Below, in pieces: positions 25,497-37,999 of a stretch of DNA of 64,000 nt. The notes below the pieces were generated by a model, which saw nothing but the letters and a program-made list of their open reading frames with translations, did not search any database and had not been told where the DNA came from. Position 1 is the stretch's first letter; every line of letters starts with the position of its first letter. This DNA comes from Zhengitettix transpicula (lineage: Eukaryota > Arthropoda > Insecta > Orthoptera > Tetrigidae). Location: NCBI GenBank assembly GCA_037074705.1, contig CM073590.1, forward strand, positions 223,950,246 through 224,014,245, written 5' to 3'. A program made the translations under genes and the position numbers.

Positions 25497-25615
25497 GCCA
25501 ACGGCCATACCATGTTGAAAGCACCGGTTCTCGTCCGATCACCGAAGTTAAGCAACATTGGGCATGGTTAGTACTTGGATGGGTGACCGCTTGGGAACAC
25601 CATGTGTTGTTGGCT
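25497..25615 (+). rRNA. 5S ribosomal RNA, copy 27 (consensus, weak terminator)
   Basis: Identical to the consensus. The following T-runs are T4-AA-T4-AA-T5 instead of three T5 runs separated by single A bases. Its duplicate partner, copy 29, keeps the normal form. Confidence 0.96.
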
Positions 25616-25618
25616 CCC

Positions 25619-25635
25619 TTTTAATTTTAATTTTT
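25619..25635 (+). terminator. Altered terminator of copy 27 (T4-AA-T4-AA-T5)
   Basis: Two T-to-A changes shorten the first two runs to T4. Termination may be leakier, with the final T5 as backup. Confidence 0.75.
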
Positions 25636-26448
25636 AATGTCCTTCATAATTAATTTGCACAATTATTATTATCATCACTCGTTGTCGTATCTGCCAGAAC
25701 AATCTCTTATTTAATTAAATTAAACGTAGCTTTAAAGTGGGGACCTTTGGAGATCACCGCTACATCTGGCGGAGAATCTTCTCCCTAAGATACGGTCTCT
25801 TTGCGAATCTCACATGACCGCCAATTTAAAATTAAAATATTCCTAGATCGCATTAATATAATAAGCAAGTCATGCAATAATCTTGTTGGCGTTAAGTGAA
25901 ATGCGTGCCTCGTTACAGTTTTCAAAACTCTGTGAATTTACTGTCTTGTTAATAGTTTAGTTGTGCTAGTTTATTTAATTAATTCGGAAAATACCAGAAG
26001 TAGATACAAAACGGTATCTAAACGAAGGCACAATATAAATTAAAAATCGTTTCTGTAATGGAAATTTGCACTTGAATCCTTTAATAATTTCTTCAGAGAA
26101 GGCAGTCATAAGTGGGCGAAATTAATGAACGATTACTACTGGAATGAATATTAACTTTTTTACTTTTGATATAATTCGAAATTGGAATTAAAAAATGATC
26201 TGATTGTTATGAAGTAATATTTTTTGATAGTTTACGTAATTATTGGCCTAGGTCATGACGTTTAAAGTATAGCTATCTAATGCCGGCGAAGAGTATGAGG
26301 AACGTTGTAAGATGAAATTTCCTTATTTTGTGAAAGGTTTGGCGGAGAAGAAAATAAAATTCGTTCCAAGCAACTTACAGAGAGTAATATAAGTTTTTTT
26401 TAACATAAGACAGTAACAATTATAAGCGTATTAACACAATTTCCTTCG

Positions 26449-26567
26449 GCCAACGGCCATACCATGTTGAAAGCACCGGTTCTCGTCCGATCACCGAAGT
26501 TAAGCAACATTGGGCATGGTTAGTACTTGGATGGGTGACCGCTTGGGAACACCATGTGTTGTTGGCT
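26449..26567 (+). rRNA. 5S ribosomal RNA, copy 28 (consensus)
   Basis: Identical to the consensus; gene and flanks repeat copy 26 at a distance of 1905 bp. Confidence 0.97.
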
Positions 26568-27401
26568 CCCTTTTTATTTTTATTTTTAATGTCCTTCATA
26601 ATTAATTTGCACAACTATTATTATCATCACTCGTTGTCGTATCTGCCAGAACAATCTCTTATTTAATTAAATTAAACGTAGCTTTAAAGTGGGGACCTTT
26701 GGAGATCACCGCTACATCTGGCGGAGACTCTTCTCCCTAAGATACGGTCTCTTTGCGAATCTCACATGACCGCCAATTTAAAATTAAAATATTCCTAGAT
26801 CGCATTAATATAATAAGCAAGTCATGCAATAATCTTGTTGGCGTTAATTGAAATGCGTGCCTCGTTACAATTTTCAAAACTCTGTGAATTTACTATCTTG
26901 TTAATAGTTTAGTTGTGCTAGTTTATTTAATTAATTCGGAAAATACCAGAAGTAGATACAAAACGGTATCTAAACGAAGGCACAATATAAATTAAAAATC
27001 GTTTCTGTAATGGAAATTTGCACTTGAATCCTTTAATAATTTCTTCAGAGAAGGCAGTCATAAGTGGGCGAAATTAATGAACGATTACTACTGGAATGAA
27101 AATTAACTTTTTTACTTTTGATATAATTCGAAATTGGAATTAAAAAATGATCTGATTGTTATTAAGTAATATTTTTTGATAGTTTACGTAATTATTGGCC
27201 TAGGTCATGACGTTTAAAGTATAGCTATCTAATGTCGGCGAAGAGTATGAGGAACGTTGTAAGATGAAATTTCCTTATTTTGTGAAAGGTTTGGCAGAGA
27301 AGAAAATAAAATTCGTTCCAAGGAACTTACAGAGAGTAATATAAGTTTTTTTTTAACATAAGACAGTAACAATTATAGGCGTATTAACACAATTTCCTTC
27401 G

Positions 27402-27520
27402 GCCAACGGCCATACCATGTTGAAAGCACCGGTTCTCGTCCGATCACCGAAGTTAAGCAACATTGGGCATGGTTAGTACTTGGATGGGTGACCGCTTGGG
27501 AACACCATGTGTTGTTGGCT
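27402..27520 (+). rRNA. 5S ribosomal RNA, copy 29 (consensus)
   Basis: Identical to the consensus; partner of copy 27. Downstream the spacer switches to a CTTTTATTTAATTAAATTAACC form also seen after copies 32 and 35. Confidence 0.97.
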
Positions 27521-28354
27521 CCCTTTTTATTTTTATTTTTAATGTCCTTCATAATTAATTTGCACAATTATTATTATCATCACTCGTTGTCGTATCTGCC
27601 AGAACAATCTTTTATTTAATTAAATTAACCGTAGCTTTAAAGTGGGGACCTTTGGAAATCACCGCTACATCTGGCGGAGAATCTTCTATCTAAGATACGG
27701 TCTCTTTGCGAATCTCACATGACCGCCAATTTAAAATTAAAATATTCCTAGATCGCATGAATATAATAAGCAAGTCATGCAATAATCTTGTTGGCGTTAA
27801 GTGAAATGCGTGCCTCGTTACAGTTTTCAAAACTCTGTGAATTTACTATCTTGTTAATAGTTTAGTTGTGCTAGTTTATTTAATTAATTCGGAAAATACC
27901 AGTAGTAGATACAAAACGGTATCTAAACGAAGGCACAATATAAATTAAAAATCGTTTCTGTAATCGAAATTTGCACTTGAATCCTTTAATAATTTTTTCA
28001 GAGAAGGCAGTCATAAGTGGGCGAAATTAATGAACGATCACTACTGCAATGAATTTTAACTTTTTTACTTTTGATATAATTCGAAATTGGAATTAAAAAA
28101 TGATCTGATTGTTATGAAGTAATATTTTTTGATGGTTTACGTAATTATTGGCCTAGGTCATGACGTTTAAAGTATAGCTATCTAATGCCGGCGAAGAGTA
28201 TGAGGAACGTTGTAAGATGAAATTTCCTTATTTTGTGAAGGGTTTGGCAGAGAAGAAAATAAAATTCGTTCCAAGGAACTTGAAGAGAGTAATAGAAGTT
28301 TTTTTTTAACATAAGACAGTAACAATTATAGGCGTATTAACACAATTTCCTTCG

Positions 28355-28473
28355 GCCAACGGCCATACCATGTTGAAAGCACCGGTTCTCGTCCGATCAC
28401 CGAAGTTAAGCAACATATGGCATTGTTAGTACTTGGATGGGTGACCGCTTGGGAACACCATGTGTTGTTGGCT
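28355..28473 (+). rRNA. 5S ribosomal RNA, copy 30, probable pseudogene (T63A, G64T, G70T)
   Basis: Three substitutions within eight bases at 63, 64 and 70. They fall at the end of box A and in the intermediate element. G70T breaks G70-C105, and 63-64 alters the end of helix II. Upstream the motif GTAATATAAG reads GTAATAGAAG. Clustering in the internal promoter suggests relaxed constraint. Confidence 0.9.
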
Positions 28474-28739
28474 CCCTTTTTATTTTTATTTTTAATGTCC
28501 TTCATAATTAATTTGCACAATTATTATTATCATCACTCGTTGTCGTATCTGCCAGAACAATCTCTTATTTAATTAAATTAAACGTAGCTTAAAAGTGGGG
28601 ACCTTTGGAGATCACCGCTACATCTGGCGGAGAATCTCTTCCCTAAGATACGGTCTCTTTGCGAATCTCACATGACCGCCAATTTAAAATTAAAATATTC
28701 CTAGATCGCATTAATATAATAAGCAAGTCATGCAATAAT

Positions 28740-30000
28740 CTTGTTGGCGTTAAATGAAATGCGTGCCTCGTTACAGTTTTCAAAACTCTGTGAATTTACT
28801 ATCTTGCTAATAGTTTAGTTGTGCTAGTTTATTTAATTAATTCAGAAAATACCAGAAGTAAATACAAAACGGTATCTAAACGAAGGCACAATATAAATTA
28901 AAAAACCGTTTCTGTAATGGAAATTTGCACTTGAATCCTTAAATAGTTTCTTCAGAGAATGCAGTCATAAGTGGGCGAAATTAATGAACGATTACTACTG
29001 GAATGAAAATTAACTTTTTTACTTTTGATATAATTCGAAATTGGAATTAAAAAATGATCTGATTGTTATGAAGTAATATTTTTTTATAGTTTACGTAATT
29101 ATTGGCCTAGGTCATGACGTTTAAAGTATAGCTATCTAATGCCGGCGAAGAGTATGAGGAACGTTGTAAGATGAAATTTCCTTATTTTGTGAAAGGTTTG
29201 GCGGAGAAGAAAATAAAATTTGTTCCAAGCAACTTACAGAGAGTAATATAAGTTTTTTTTAACATAAGACAGTAACAATTATAGGCGTATTAACACAATT
29301 TCCTTCGGCCAACGGCCATACCATGTTGAAAGCACCGGTTCTCGTCCGATTACCGAAGTTAAGCAACATTGGGCATGGTTAGTACTTGGATGGGTGACCG
29401 CTTGGGAACACCATGTGTTGTTGGCTCTTTTTTTATTTTTATTTTTAATGTCCTTCATAATTAATTTGCACAACTATTATTATCATCACTCGTTGTCGTA
29501 TCTGCCAGAACAATCTCTTATTTAATTAAATTGAACGTAGCTTTAAAGTGGGGACCTTTGGAGATCACCGCTACATCTGGCGGAGAATCTTCTCCCTAAG
29601 ATACGGTCTCTTTGCGAATCTCACATGACCGCCAATTTAAAATTAAAATATTCCTAGATCGCATTAATATAATAAGCAAGTCATGCAATAATCTTGTTGG
29701 CGTTAAGTGAAATGCGTGCCTCGTTACAATTTTCAAAACTCTGTGAATTTACTATCTTGTTAATAGTTTAGTTGTGCTAGTTTATTTAATTAATTCGGAA
29801 AATACCAGAAGTAGATACAAAACGGTATCTAAACGAAGGCACAATATAAATTAAAAATCGTTTCTGTAATGGAAATTTGCACTTGAATCCTTTAATAATT
29901 TCTTCAGAGAAGGCAGTCATAAGTGGGAGAAATTAATGAACGATTACTACTGGAATGAAAATTAACTTTTTTACTTTTGATATAATTCGAAATTGGAATT
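28740..30000 (+). repeat. Two-unit-spaced duplication C, first copy
   Basis: TTAAATGAAATG, CTTGCTAATAG, ATTCAGAAAATA, AAATTTGTTCCAAGC, C44T and TTGAACGTAG recur 1906 bp downstream. Confidence 0.8.
29308..29426 (+). rRNA. 5S ribosomal RNA, copy 31 (C44T)
   Basis: C44T in the loop of the 28-50 arm. The gene is followed by CTTTTTTTA, a T7 run replacing CCTTTTTA. Both features recur in copy 33, 1906 bp downstream. Confidence 0.95.
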
Positions 30001-30260
30001 AAAAAATGATCTGATTGTTATTAAGTAATATTTTTTGATAGTTTACGTAATTATTGGCCTAGGTCATGACGTTTAAAGTATAGCTATCTAATGTCGGCGA
30101 AGAGTATGAGGAACGTTGTAAGATGAAATTTCCTTATTTTGTGAAAGGTTTGGCAGAGAAGAAAATAAAATTCGTTCCAAGGAACTTACAGAGAGTAATA
30201 TAAGTTTTTTTTTAACATAAGACAGTAACAATTATAGGCGTATTAACACAATTTCCTTCG

Positions 30261-30379
30261 GCCAACGGCCATACCATGTTGAAAGCACCGGTTCTCGTCC
30301 GATCACCGAAGTTAAGCAACATTGGGCATGGTTAGTACTTGGATGGGTGACCGCTTGGGAACACCATGTGTTGTTGGCT
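30261..30379 (+). rRNA. 5S ribosomal RNA, copy 32 (consensus)
   Basis: Identical to the consensus; lies between the two C44T copies. Confidence 0.97.
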
Positions 30380-30645
30380 CCCTTTTTATTTTTATTTTTA
30401 ATGTCCTTCATAATTAATTTGCACAATTATTATTATCATCACTCGTTGTCGTATCTGCCAGAACAATCTTTTATTTAATTAAATTAACCGTAGCTTTAAA
30501 GTGGGGACCTTTGGAAATCACCGCTACATCTGGCGGAGAATCTTCTATCTAAGATACGGTCTCTTTGCGAATCTCACATGACCGCCAATTTAAAATTAAA
30601 ATATTCCTAGATCGCATTAATATAATAAGCAAGTCATGCAATAAT

Positions 30646-31906
30646 CTTGTTGGCGTTAAATGAAATGCGTGCCTCGTTACAGTTTTCAAAACTCTGTGAA
30701 TTTACTATCTTGCTAATAGTTTAGTTGTGCTAGTTTATTTAATTAATTCAGAAAATACCAGAAGTAAATACAAAACGGTATCTAAACGAAGGCACAATAT
30801 AAATTAAAAAACCGTTTCTGTAATGGAAATTTGCACTTGAATCCTTAAATAGTTTCTTCAGAGAATGCAGTCATAAGTGGGCGAAATTAATGAACGATTA
30901 CTACTGGAATGAAAATTAACTTTTTTACTTTTGATATAATTCGAAATTGGAATTAAAAAATGATCTGATTGTTATGAAGTAATATTTTTTGATAGTTTAC
31001 GTAATTATTGGCCTAGGTCATGACGTTTAAAGTATAGCTATCTAATGCCGGCGAAGAGTATGAGGAACGTTGTAAGATGAAATTTCCTTATTTTGTGAAA
31101 GGTTTGGCGGAGAAGAAAATAAAATTTGTTCCAAGCAACTTACAGAGAGTAATATAAGTTTTTTTTAACATAAGACAGTAACAATTATAGGCGTATTAAC
31201 ACAATTTCCTTCGGCCAACGGCCATACCATGTTGAAAGCACCGGTTCTCGTCCGATTACCGAAGTTAAGCAACATTGGGCATGGTTAGTACTTGGATGGG
31301 TGACCGCTTGGGAACACCATGTGTTGTTGGCTCTTTTTTTATTTTTATTTTTAATGTCCTTCATAATTAATTTGCACAACTATTATTATCATCACTCGTT
31401 GTCGTATCTGCCAGAACAATCTCTTATTTAATTAAATTGAACGTAGCTTTAAAGTGGGGACCTTTGGAGATCACCGCTACATCTGGCGGAGAATCTTCTC
31501 CCTAAGATACGGTCTCTTTGCGAATCTCACATGACCGCCAATTTAAAATTAAAATATTCCTAGATCGCATTAATATAATAAGCAAGTCATGCAATAATCT
31601 TGTTGGCGTTAAGTGAAATGCGTGCCTCGTTACAATTTTCAAAACTCTGTGAATTTACTATCTTGTTAATAGTTTAGTTGTGCTAGTTTATTTAATTAAT
31701 TCGGAAAATACCAGAAGTAGATACAAAACGGTATCTAAACGAAGGCACAATATAAATTAAAAATCGTTTCTGTAATGGAAATTTGCACTTGAATCCTTTA
31801 ATAATTTCTTCAGAGAAGGCAGTCATAAGTGGGCGAAATTAATGAACGATTACTACTGGAATGAAAATTAACTTTTTTACTTTTGATATAATTCGAAATT
31901 GGAATT
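30646..31906 (+). repeat. Two-unit-spaced duplication C, second copy
   Basis: Second copy of block C, with copy 33. It differs from the first at a few single bases, such as GTGGGCGAAA against GTGGGAGAAA. Confidence 0.8.
31214..31332 (+). rRNA. 5S ribosomal RNA, copy 33 (C44T)
   Basis: Same C44T and T7 terminator as copy 31. Last copy of the CCAAGCAAC/CACAACTATT spacer subtype in the window. Confidence 0.95.
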
Positions 31907-32166
31907 AAAAAATGATCTGATTGTTATGAAGTAATATTTTTTGATAGTTTACGTAATAATTGGCCTAGGTCATGACGTTTAAAGTATAGCTATTAAATGT
32001 CGGCGAAGAGTATGAGGAACGTTGTAAGATGAAATTTCCTTATTTTGTGAAGGGTTTGGCAGAGAAGAAAATAAAATTCGTTCCAAGGAACTTACAGAGA
32101 GTAATATAAGTTTTTTTTAAACATAAGACAGTAACAATTATAGGCGTATTAACACAATTTCCTTCG

Positions 32167-32285
32167 GCCAACGGCCATACCATGTTGAAAGCACCGGTTC
32201 TCGTCCGATCACCGAAGTTAAGCAACATTGGGCATGGTTAGTACTTGGATGGGTGACCGCTTGGGAACACCATGGGTTGTTGGCT
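32167..32285 (+). rRNA. 5S ribosomal RNA, copy 34 (T109G)
   Basis: T109G sits between helix I and the 103-108 strand, at the three-way junction. Confidence 0.95.
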
Positions 32286-33117
32286 CCCTTTTTATTTTTA
32301 TTTTTAATGTCCTTCATAATTAATTTGCACAATTATTATTATCATCACTCGTTGTCGTATCTGCCAGAACAATCTCTTATTTAATTAAATTGAACGTAGC
32401 TTTAAAGTGGGGACCTTTGGAGATCACCGCTACATCTGGCGGAGAATCTTCTCCCTAAGATACGGTCTCTTTGCGAATCTCACTTGACCGCCAATTTAAA
32501 ATTAAAATATTCCTAGATCGCATTAATATAATAAGCAAGTCATGCAATAATCTTGTTGGCGTTAAGTGAAATGCGTGCCTCGTTACAATTTTCAAAACTC
32601 TGTGAATTTACAATCTTGTTAATAGTTTAGTTGTGCTAGTTTATTTAATTAATTCGGAAAATACCAGAAGTAGATACAAAACGGTATCTAAACGAAGGCA
32701 CAATATAAATTAAAAATCGTTTCTGTAATGGAAATTTGCACTTGAATCCTTTAATAATTTCTTCAGAGAAGGCAGTCATAAGTGGGCGAAATTAATGAAC
32801 GATTACTACTGGAATGAAAATTAACTTTTTTACTTTTGATATAATTCGAAATTGGAATTAAAAAATGATCTGATTGTTATGAAGTAATATTTTTTGATAG
32901 TTTACGTAATTATTGGCCTAGGTCATGACGTTTAAAGTATAGCTATCTAATGTCAGCGAAGAGTATGAGGAACGTTGTAAAATGAAATTTCCTTATTTTG
33001 TGAAAGGTTTGGCAGAGAAGAAAATAAAATTCGTTCCAAGGAACTTACAGAGAGTAATATAAGTTTTTTTAACATAAGACAGTAACAATTATAGGCGTAT
33101 TAACACAATTTCCTTCG

Positions 33118-33236
33118 GCCAACGGCCATACCATGTTGAAAGCACCGGTTCTCGTCCGATCACCGAAGTTAAGCAACATTGGGCATGGTTAGTACTTGGA
33201 TGGGTGACCGCTTGGGAACACCATGTGTTGTTGGCT
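33118..33236 (+). rRNA. 5S ribosomal RNA, copy 35 (consensus)
   Basis: Identical to the consensus. The preceding unit is 951 bp because its T-tract is short (T7). Confidence 0.97.
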
Positions 33237-34070
33237 CCCTTTTTATTTTTATTTTTAATGTCCTTCATAATTAATTTGCACAATTATTATTCTCATCACT
33301 CGTTGTCGTATCTGCCAGAACAATCTTTTATTTAATTAAATTAACCGTAGCTTTAAAGTGGGGACCTTTGGAAATCACCGCTACATCTGGCGGAGAATCT
33401 TCTATCTAAGATACGGTCTCTTTGCGAATCTCACATGACCGCCAATTTAAAATTAAAATATTCCTAGATCGCATGAATATAATAAGCAAGTCATGCAATA
33501 ATCTTGTTGGCGTTAAGTGAAATGCGTGCCTCGTTATAGTTTTCAAAACTCTGTGAATTTACTATCTTGTTAATAGTTTAGTTGTGCTAGTTTATTTAAT
33601 TAATTCGGAAAATACCAGTAGTAGATACAAAACGGTATCTAAACGAAGGCACAATATAAATTAAAAATCGTTTCTGTAATGGAAATTTGCACTTGAATCC
33701 TTTAATAATTTTTTCAGAGAAGGCAGTCATAAGTGGGCGAAATTAATGAACGATCACTACTGGAATGAATTTTAACTTTTTTACTTTTGATATAATTCGA
33801 AATTGGAATTAAAAAATGATCTGATTGTAATGAAGTAATATTTTTTGATGGTTTACGTAATTATTGGCCTAGGTCATGACGTTTAAAGTATAGCTGTCTA
33901 ATGCCGGCGAAGAGTATGAGGAACGTTGTAAGATGAAATTTCCTTATTTTGTGAAGGGTTTGGCAGAGAAGAAAATAAAATTCGTTCCTAGGAACTTGAA
34001 GAGAGTAATAGAAGTTTTTTTTTAACATAAGACAGTAACAATTATAGGCGTATTAACACAATTTCCTTCG

Positions 34071-34189
34071 GCCAACGGCCATACCATGATGAAAGCACAG
34101 GTTCTCGTCCGATCACCGAAGTTAAGCAACATTGGGCATGGTTAGTACTTGGATGGGTGACCGCTTGGGAACACCATGTGTTGTTGGCT
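34071..34189 (+). rRNA. 5S ribosomal RNA, copy 36 (T19A, C29A)
   Basis: T19A breaks the U19-A59 pair of helix II; C29A lies in the third arm. The upstream GTAATAGAAG variant is shared with copy 30. Confidence 0.94.
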
Positions 34190-35024
34190 CCCTTTTTATT
34201 TTTATTTTTAATGTCCTTCATAATTAATTTGCACAATTATTATTATCATCACTCGTTGTCGTATCTGCCAGAACAATCTCTTTTTTAATTAAATTAAACG
34301 TAGCTTAAAAGTGGGGACCTTTGGAGATCACCGCTACATCTGGCGGAGAATCATCTCCCTAAGATACGGTCTCTTTGCGAATCTCACATGACCGCCAATT
34401 TAAAATTAAAATATTCCTAGATCGCATTAATATAATAAGCAAGTCATGCAATAATCTTGTTGTCGTTAAGTGAAATGCGTGCCTCGTTACAGTTTTCAAA
34501 ACTCTGTGAATTTACTATCTTGTTAATAGTTTAGTTGTGCTAGTTTATTTAATTAATTCGGAAAATACCAGAAGTAGATACAAAACGGTATATAAACGAC
34601 GGCACAATATAAATTAAAAATCGTTTCTGTAATGGAAATTTGCACTTGAATCCTTTAATAATTTTTTCAGAGAAGGCAGTCATAAGTGGGCGAAATTAAT
34701 GAACGATCACTACTGGAATGAAAATTAACTTTTTTACTTTTGATATAATTCGAAAATGGAATTTAAAAAAATGATCTGATTGTTATGAAGTAATATTTTT
34801 TGATAGTTTACGTAATTATTGGCCTAGGTCATGACGTTTAAAGTATAGCTATCTAATGCCGGCGAAGAGTATGAGGAACGTTGTAAGATGAAATTTCCTT
34901 ATTTTGTGAAGGGTTTGGCAGAGAAGAAAATAAAATTCGTTCCAAGGAACTTACAAAGAGTAATATAAGTTTTTTTTAACATAAGACAGTAACAATTATA
35001 GGCGTATTAACACAATTTCCTTCG

Positions 35025-35143
35025 GCCAACGGCCATACCATGTTGAAAGCACCGGTTCTCTTCTGATCACCGAAGTTAAGCAACATTGGGCATGTTTAGT
35101 ACTTGCATGGGTGACCGCTTGGGAACACCATGTTTTGTTGGCT
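35025..35143 (+). pseudogene. 5S ribosomal RNA pseudogene, copy 37 (five substitutions)
   Basis: The most divergent copy: G37T, C40T, G71T, G82C and G110T. G71T breaks the intermediate-element helix (71-104), G82C gives a C-C mismatch with C94 in box C/helix IV, and G110T breaks the C9-G110 pair of helix I. Three of four arms are therefore damaged, and four of five changes alter a G. Length is still 119 nt and the flanking TATA-like element and terminator are intact, so it may still be transcribed into an unstable RNA. I call it a pseudogene by inference. Confidence 0.8.
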
Positions 35144-35976
35144 CCCTTTTTATTTTTATTTTTAATGTCCTTCATAATTAATTTGCACAATTATTATTAT
35201 CATCACTCGTTGTCGTATCTGCCAGAACAATCTCTTATTTAATTAAATTAAACGTAGCTTTAAAGTGGGGACCTTTGGAGATCACCGCTACATCTGGCGG
35301 AGAATCATCTCCCTAAGATACGGTCTCTTTGCGAATCTCACATGACCGCCAATTTAAAATTAAAATATTTCTAGATCGCATTAATATAATAAGTAAGTCA
35401 TGCAATAATCTTGTTGGCGTTAAGTGAAATGCGTGTCTCGTTACAGTTTTCAAAACTCTGTGAATTTACTATCTTGTTAATAGTTTAGTTGTGCTAGTTT
35501 ATTTAATTAATTCGGAAAATACCAGAAGTAGATACAAAACGGTATCTAAACGACGGCACAATATAAATTAAAAATCGTTTCTGTAATGGAAATTTGCACT
35601 TGAATCCTTTAATAATTTTTTCAGAGAAGGCAGTCATAAGTGGGCGAAATTAATGAACGATCACTACTGGAATTAATTTTAACTTTTTTACTTTTGATAT
35701 AATTGGAAATTGGAATTAAAAAATGATCTGATTGTTATGAAGTAATATTTTTTGATAGTTTACGTAATTATTGGCCTAGGTCATGACGTTTAAAGTATAG
35801 CTATCTAATGCCGGCGAAGAGTATGAGGAACGTTGTAAGATGAAATTACCTTATTTTGTGAAGGGTTTGGCAGAGAAGAAAATAAAATTCGTTCCAAGGA
35901 ACTTACAGAGAGTAATATAAGTTTTTTTTAACATAAGACAGTAACAATTATAGGCGTATTAACACAATTTCCTTCG

Positions 35977-36095
35977 GCCAACGGCCATACCATGTTGAAA
36001 GCACCGGTTCTCGTCCGATCACCGAAGTTAAGCAACATTGGGCATGGTTAGTACTTGGATGTGTGACCGCTTGGGAACACCATGTGTTGTTGGCT
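35977..36095 (+). rRNA. 5S ribosomal RNA, copy 38 (G86T)
   Basis: G86T breaks the G86-C91 pair closing the GUGA loop and alters box C. The second T-run downstream is TTTTAA; the same form follows copy 44. Confidence 0.95.
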
Positions 36096-36900
36096 CCCTT
36101 TTTATTTTAATTTTTAATGTCCTTCATAATTAATTTGCACAATTATTATTATCATCATTAGTTGTCGTATCTGCCAGAACAATCTCTTATTTAATTAAAT
36201 TAAACGTAGCTTTAAAGTGGGGACCTTTGGAGATCACCGCTACATCTGGCGGAGAATCTTCTCCCTAAGATACGGTCTCTTTGCGAATCTCACATGACCG
36301 CCAATTTAAAATTAAAATATTCCTAGATCGCATTAATATAATAAGCAAGTCATGCAATAATCTTGTTGGCGTTAAGTGAAATGCGTGCCTCGTTACAGTT
36401 TTCAAAACTCTGTGAATTTACTATCTTGTTAATAGTTTAGTTGTGCTAGTTTATTTAATTAATTCGGAAAATACCAGAAGTAGATACAAAACGGTATCTA
36501 AACGAAGGCACAATATAAATTAAAAATCGTTTCTGTAATGGAAATTTGCACTTGAATCCTTTAATAATTTCTTCAGAGAAGGCAGTCATAAGTGGGCGAA
36601 ATTAATGAACGATTACTACTGGAATGAAAATTAACTTTTTTATTTTTGATATAATTCGAAATTGGAATTAAAAAATGATCTGATTGTTATGAAGTAATAT
36701 TTTTTGATAGTTTACGTAATTATTGGCATAGGTCATGACGTTTAAAGTATAGCTATCTAATGCCGGCGAAGAGTATGAGGAACGATGTAAGATGAAATTT
36801 CCTTATTTTGTGAAAGGTTTGGCAGAGAAGAAAATAAAATTCGTTCCAAGGAACTTACAGAGAGTAATATAAGTTTTTTTTAACATAAGACAGTAACAAT
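36096..36900 (+). repeat. Block E, left copy flanking duplication D
   Basis: CATCATTAG, TTTTATTTTTG, TTGGCATAGG and AACGATGTAAG recur at 41776-42580, offset 5680 bp. Confidence 0.78.
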
Positions 36901-36928
36901 TATAGGCGTATTAACACAATTTCGTTCG

Positions 36929-37047
36929 GCCAACGGCCATACCATGTTGAAAGCACCGGTTCTCGTCCGATCACCGAAGTTAAGCAACATTGGGCATGGT
37001 TAGTACTTGGATGGGTGACCGCTTGGGAACACCATGTGTTGTTGGCT
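36929..37047 (+). rRNA. 5S ribosomal RNA, copy 39 (consensus)
   Basis: Identical to the consensus. Flanks have two private C-to-G changes, TTCGTTCG just upstream and GGCTCCGTTTTT just downstream. Confidence 0.97.
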
Positions 37048-37880
37048 CCGTTTTTATTTTTATTTTTAATGTCCTTCATAATTAATTTGCACAATTATTA
37101 TTATCATCACTCGTTGTCGTATCTGCCAGAACAATTTCTTATTTAATTAAATTAAACGTAGCTTTAAAGTGGGGACCTTTGGAGATCACCGCAACATCTG
37201 GCGGAGAATCTTCTCCCTAAGATACGGTCTCTTTGCGAATCTCACATGACCGCCAATTTAAAATTAAAATATTCCTAGATCGCATTAATATAATAAGCAA
37301 GTCATGCAATAATCTTGTTGGCGTTAAGTGAAATGCGTGCCTCGTTACAGTTTTCAAAACTCTGTGAATTTACTATCTTGTTAATAGTTTAGTTGTGCTA
37401 GTTTATTTAATTAATTCGGAAAATACCAGAAGTAGATACAAAACGGTATCTAAACGAAGGCACAATATAAATTAAAAATCGTTTCTGTAATGGAAATTTG
37501 CACTTGAATCCTTTAATAATTTCTTCAGAGAAGGCAGTCATAAGTGGGCGAAATTAATGAACGATTACTACTGGAATGAAAATAACTTTTTTACTTTTGA
37601 TATAATTCGAAATTGGAATTAAAAAATGATCTGATTGTTATGAAGTAATATTTTTTGATAGTTTACGTAATTATTGGCCTAGGTCATGACGTTTAAAGTA
37701 TAGCTATCTATTGTCGGCGAAGAGTATGAGGAACGTTGTAAGATGAAATTTCCTTATTTTGTGAAAGGTTTGGCAGAGAAGAAAATAAAATTCGTTCCAA
37801 GGAACTTACAGAGAGTAATATAAGTTTTTTTTTAACATAAGACAGTAACAATTATAGGCGTATTAACACAATTTCCTTCG

Positions 37881-37999
37881 GCCAACGGCCATACCATGTT
37901 GAAAGCACCGGTTCTCGTCCGATCACCGAAGTTAAGCAACATTGGGCATGGTTAGTACTTGGATGGGTGACCGCTTGGGAACACCATGTGTTGTTGGCT
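37881..37999 (+). rRNA. 5S ribosomal RNA, copy 40 (consensus)
   Basis: Identical to the consensus. The spacer after it has the 16-bp deletion that shortens the distance to copy 41 to 936 bp. Confidence 0.97.

Larger units (their letters stand above)
23711..25615 (+). repeat. Two-unit tandem duplication B, first copy
   Basis: Carries ACTGTCTTG, GAATATTAAC, GACTCTTCTCC, GCGTTAATTG and GTTATTAAG, all repeated 1905 bp downstream. I saw no difference over the 1905 bp apart from the terminator that follows. Confidence 0.82.
25616..27520 (+). repeat. Two-unit tandem duplication B, second copy
   Basis: Repeats 23711-25615 head-to-tail, including copies 28 and 29. The terminator at its left edge is mutated relative to the array norm. 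Confidence 0.82.
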
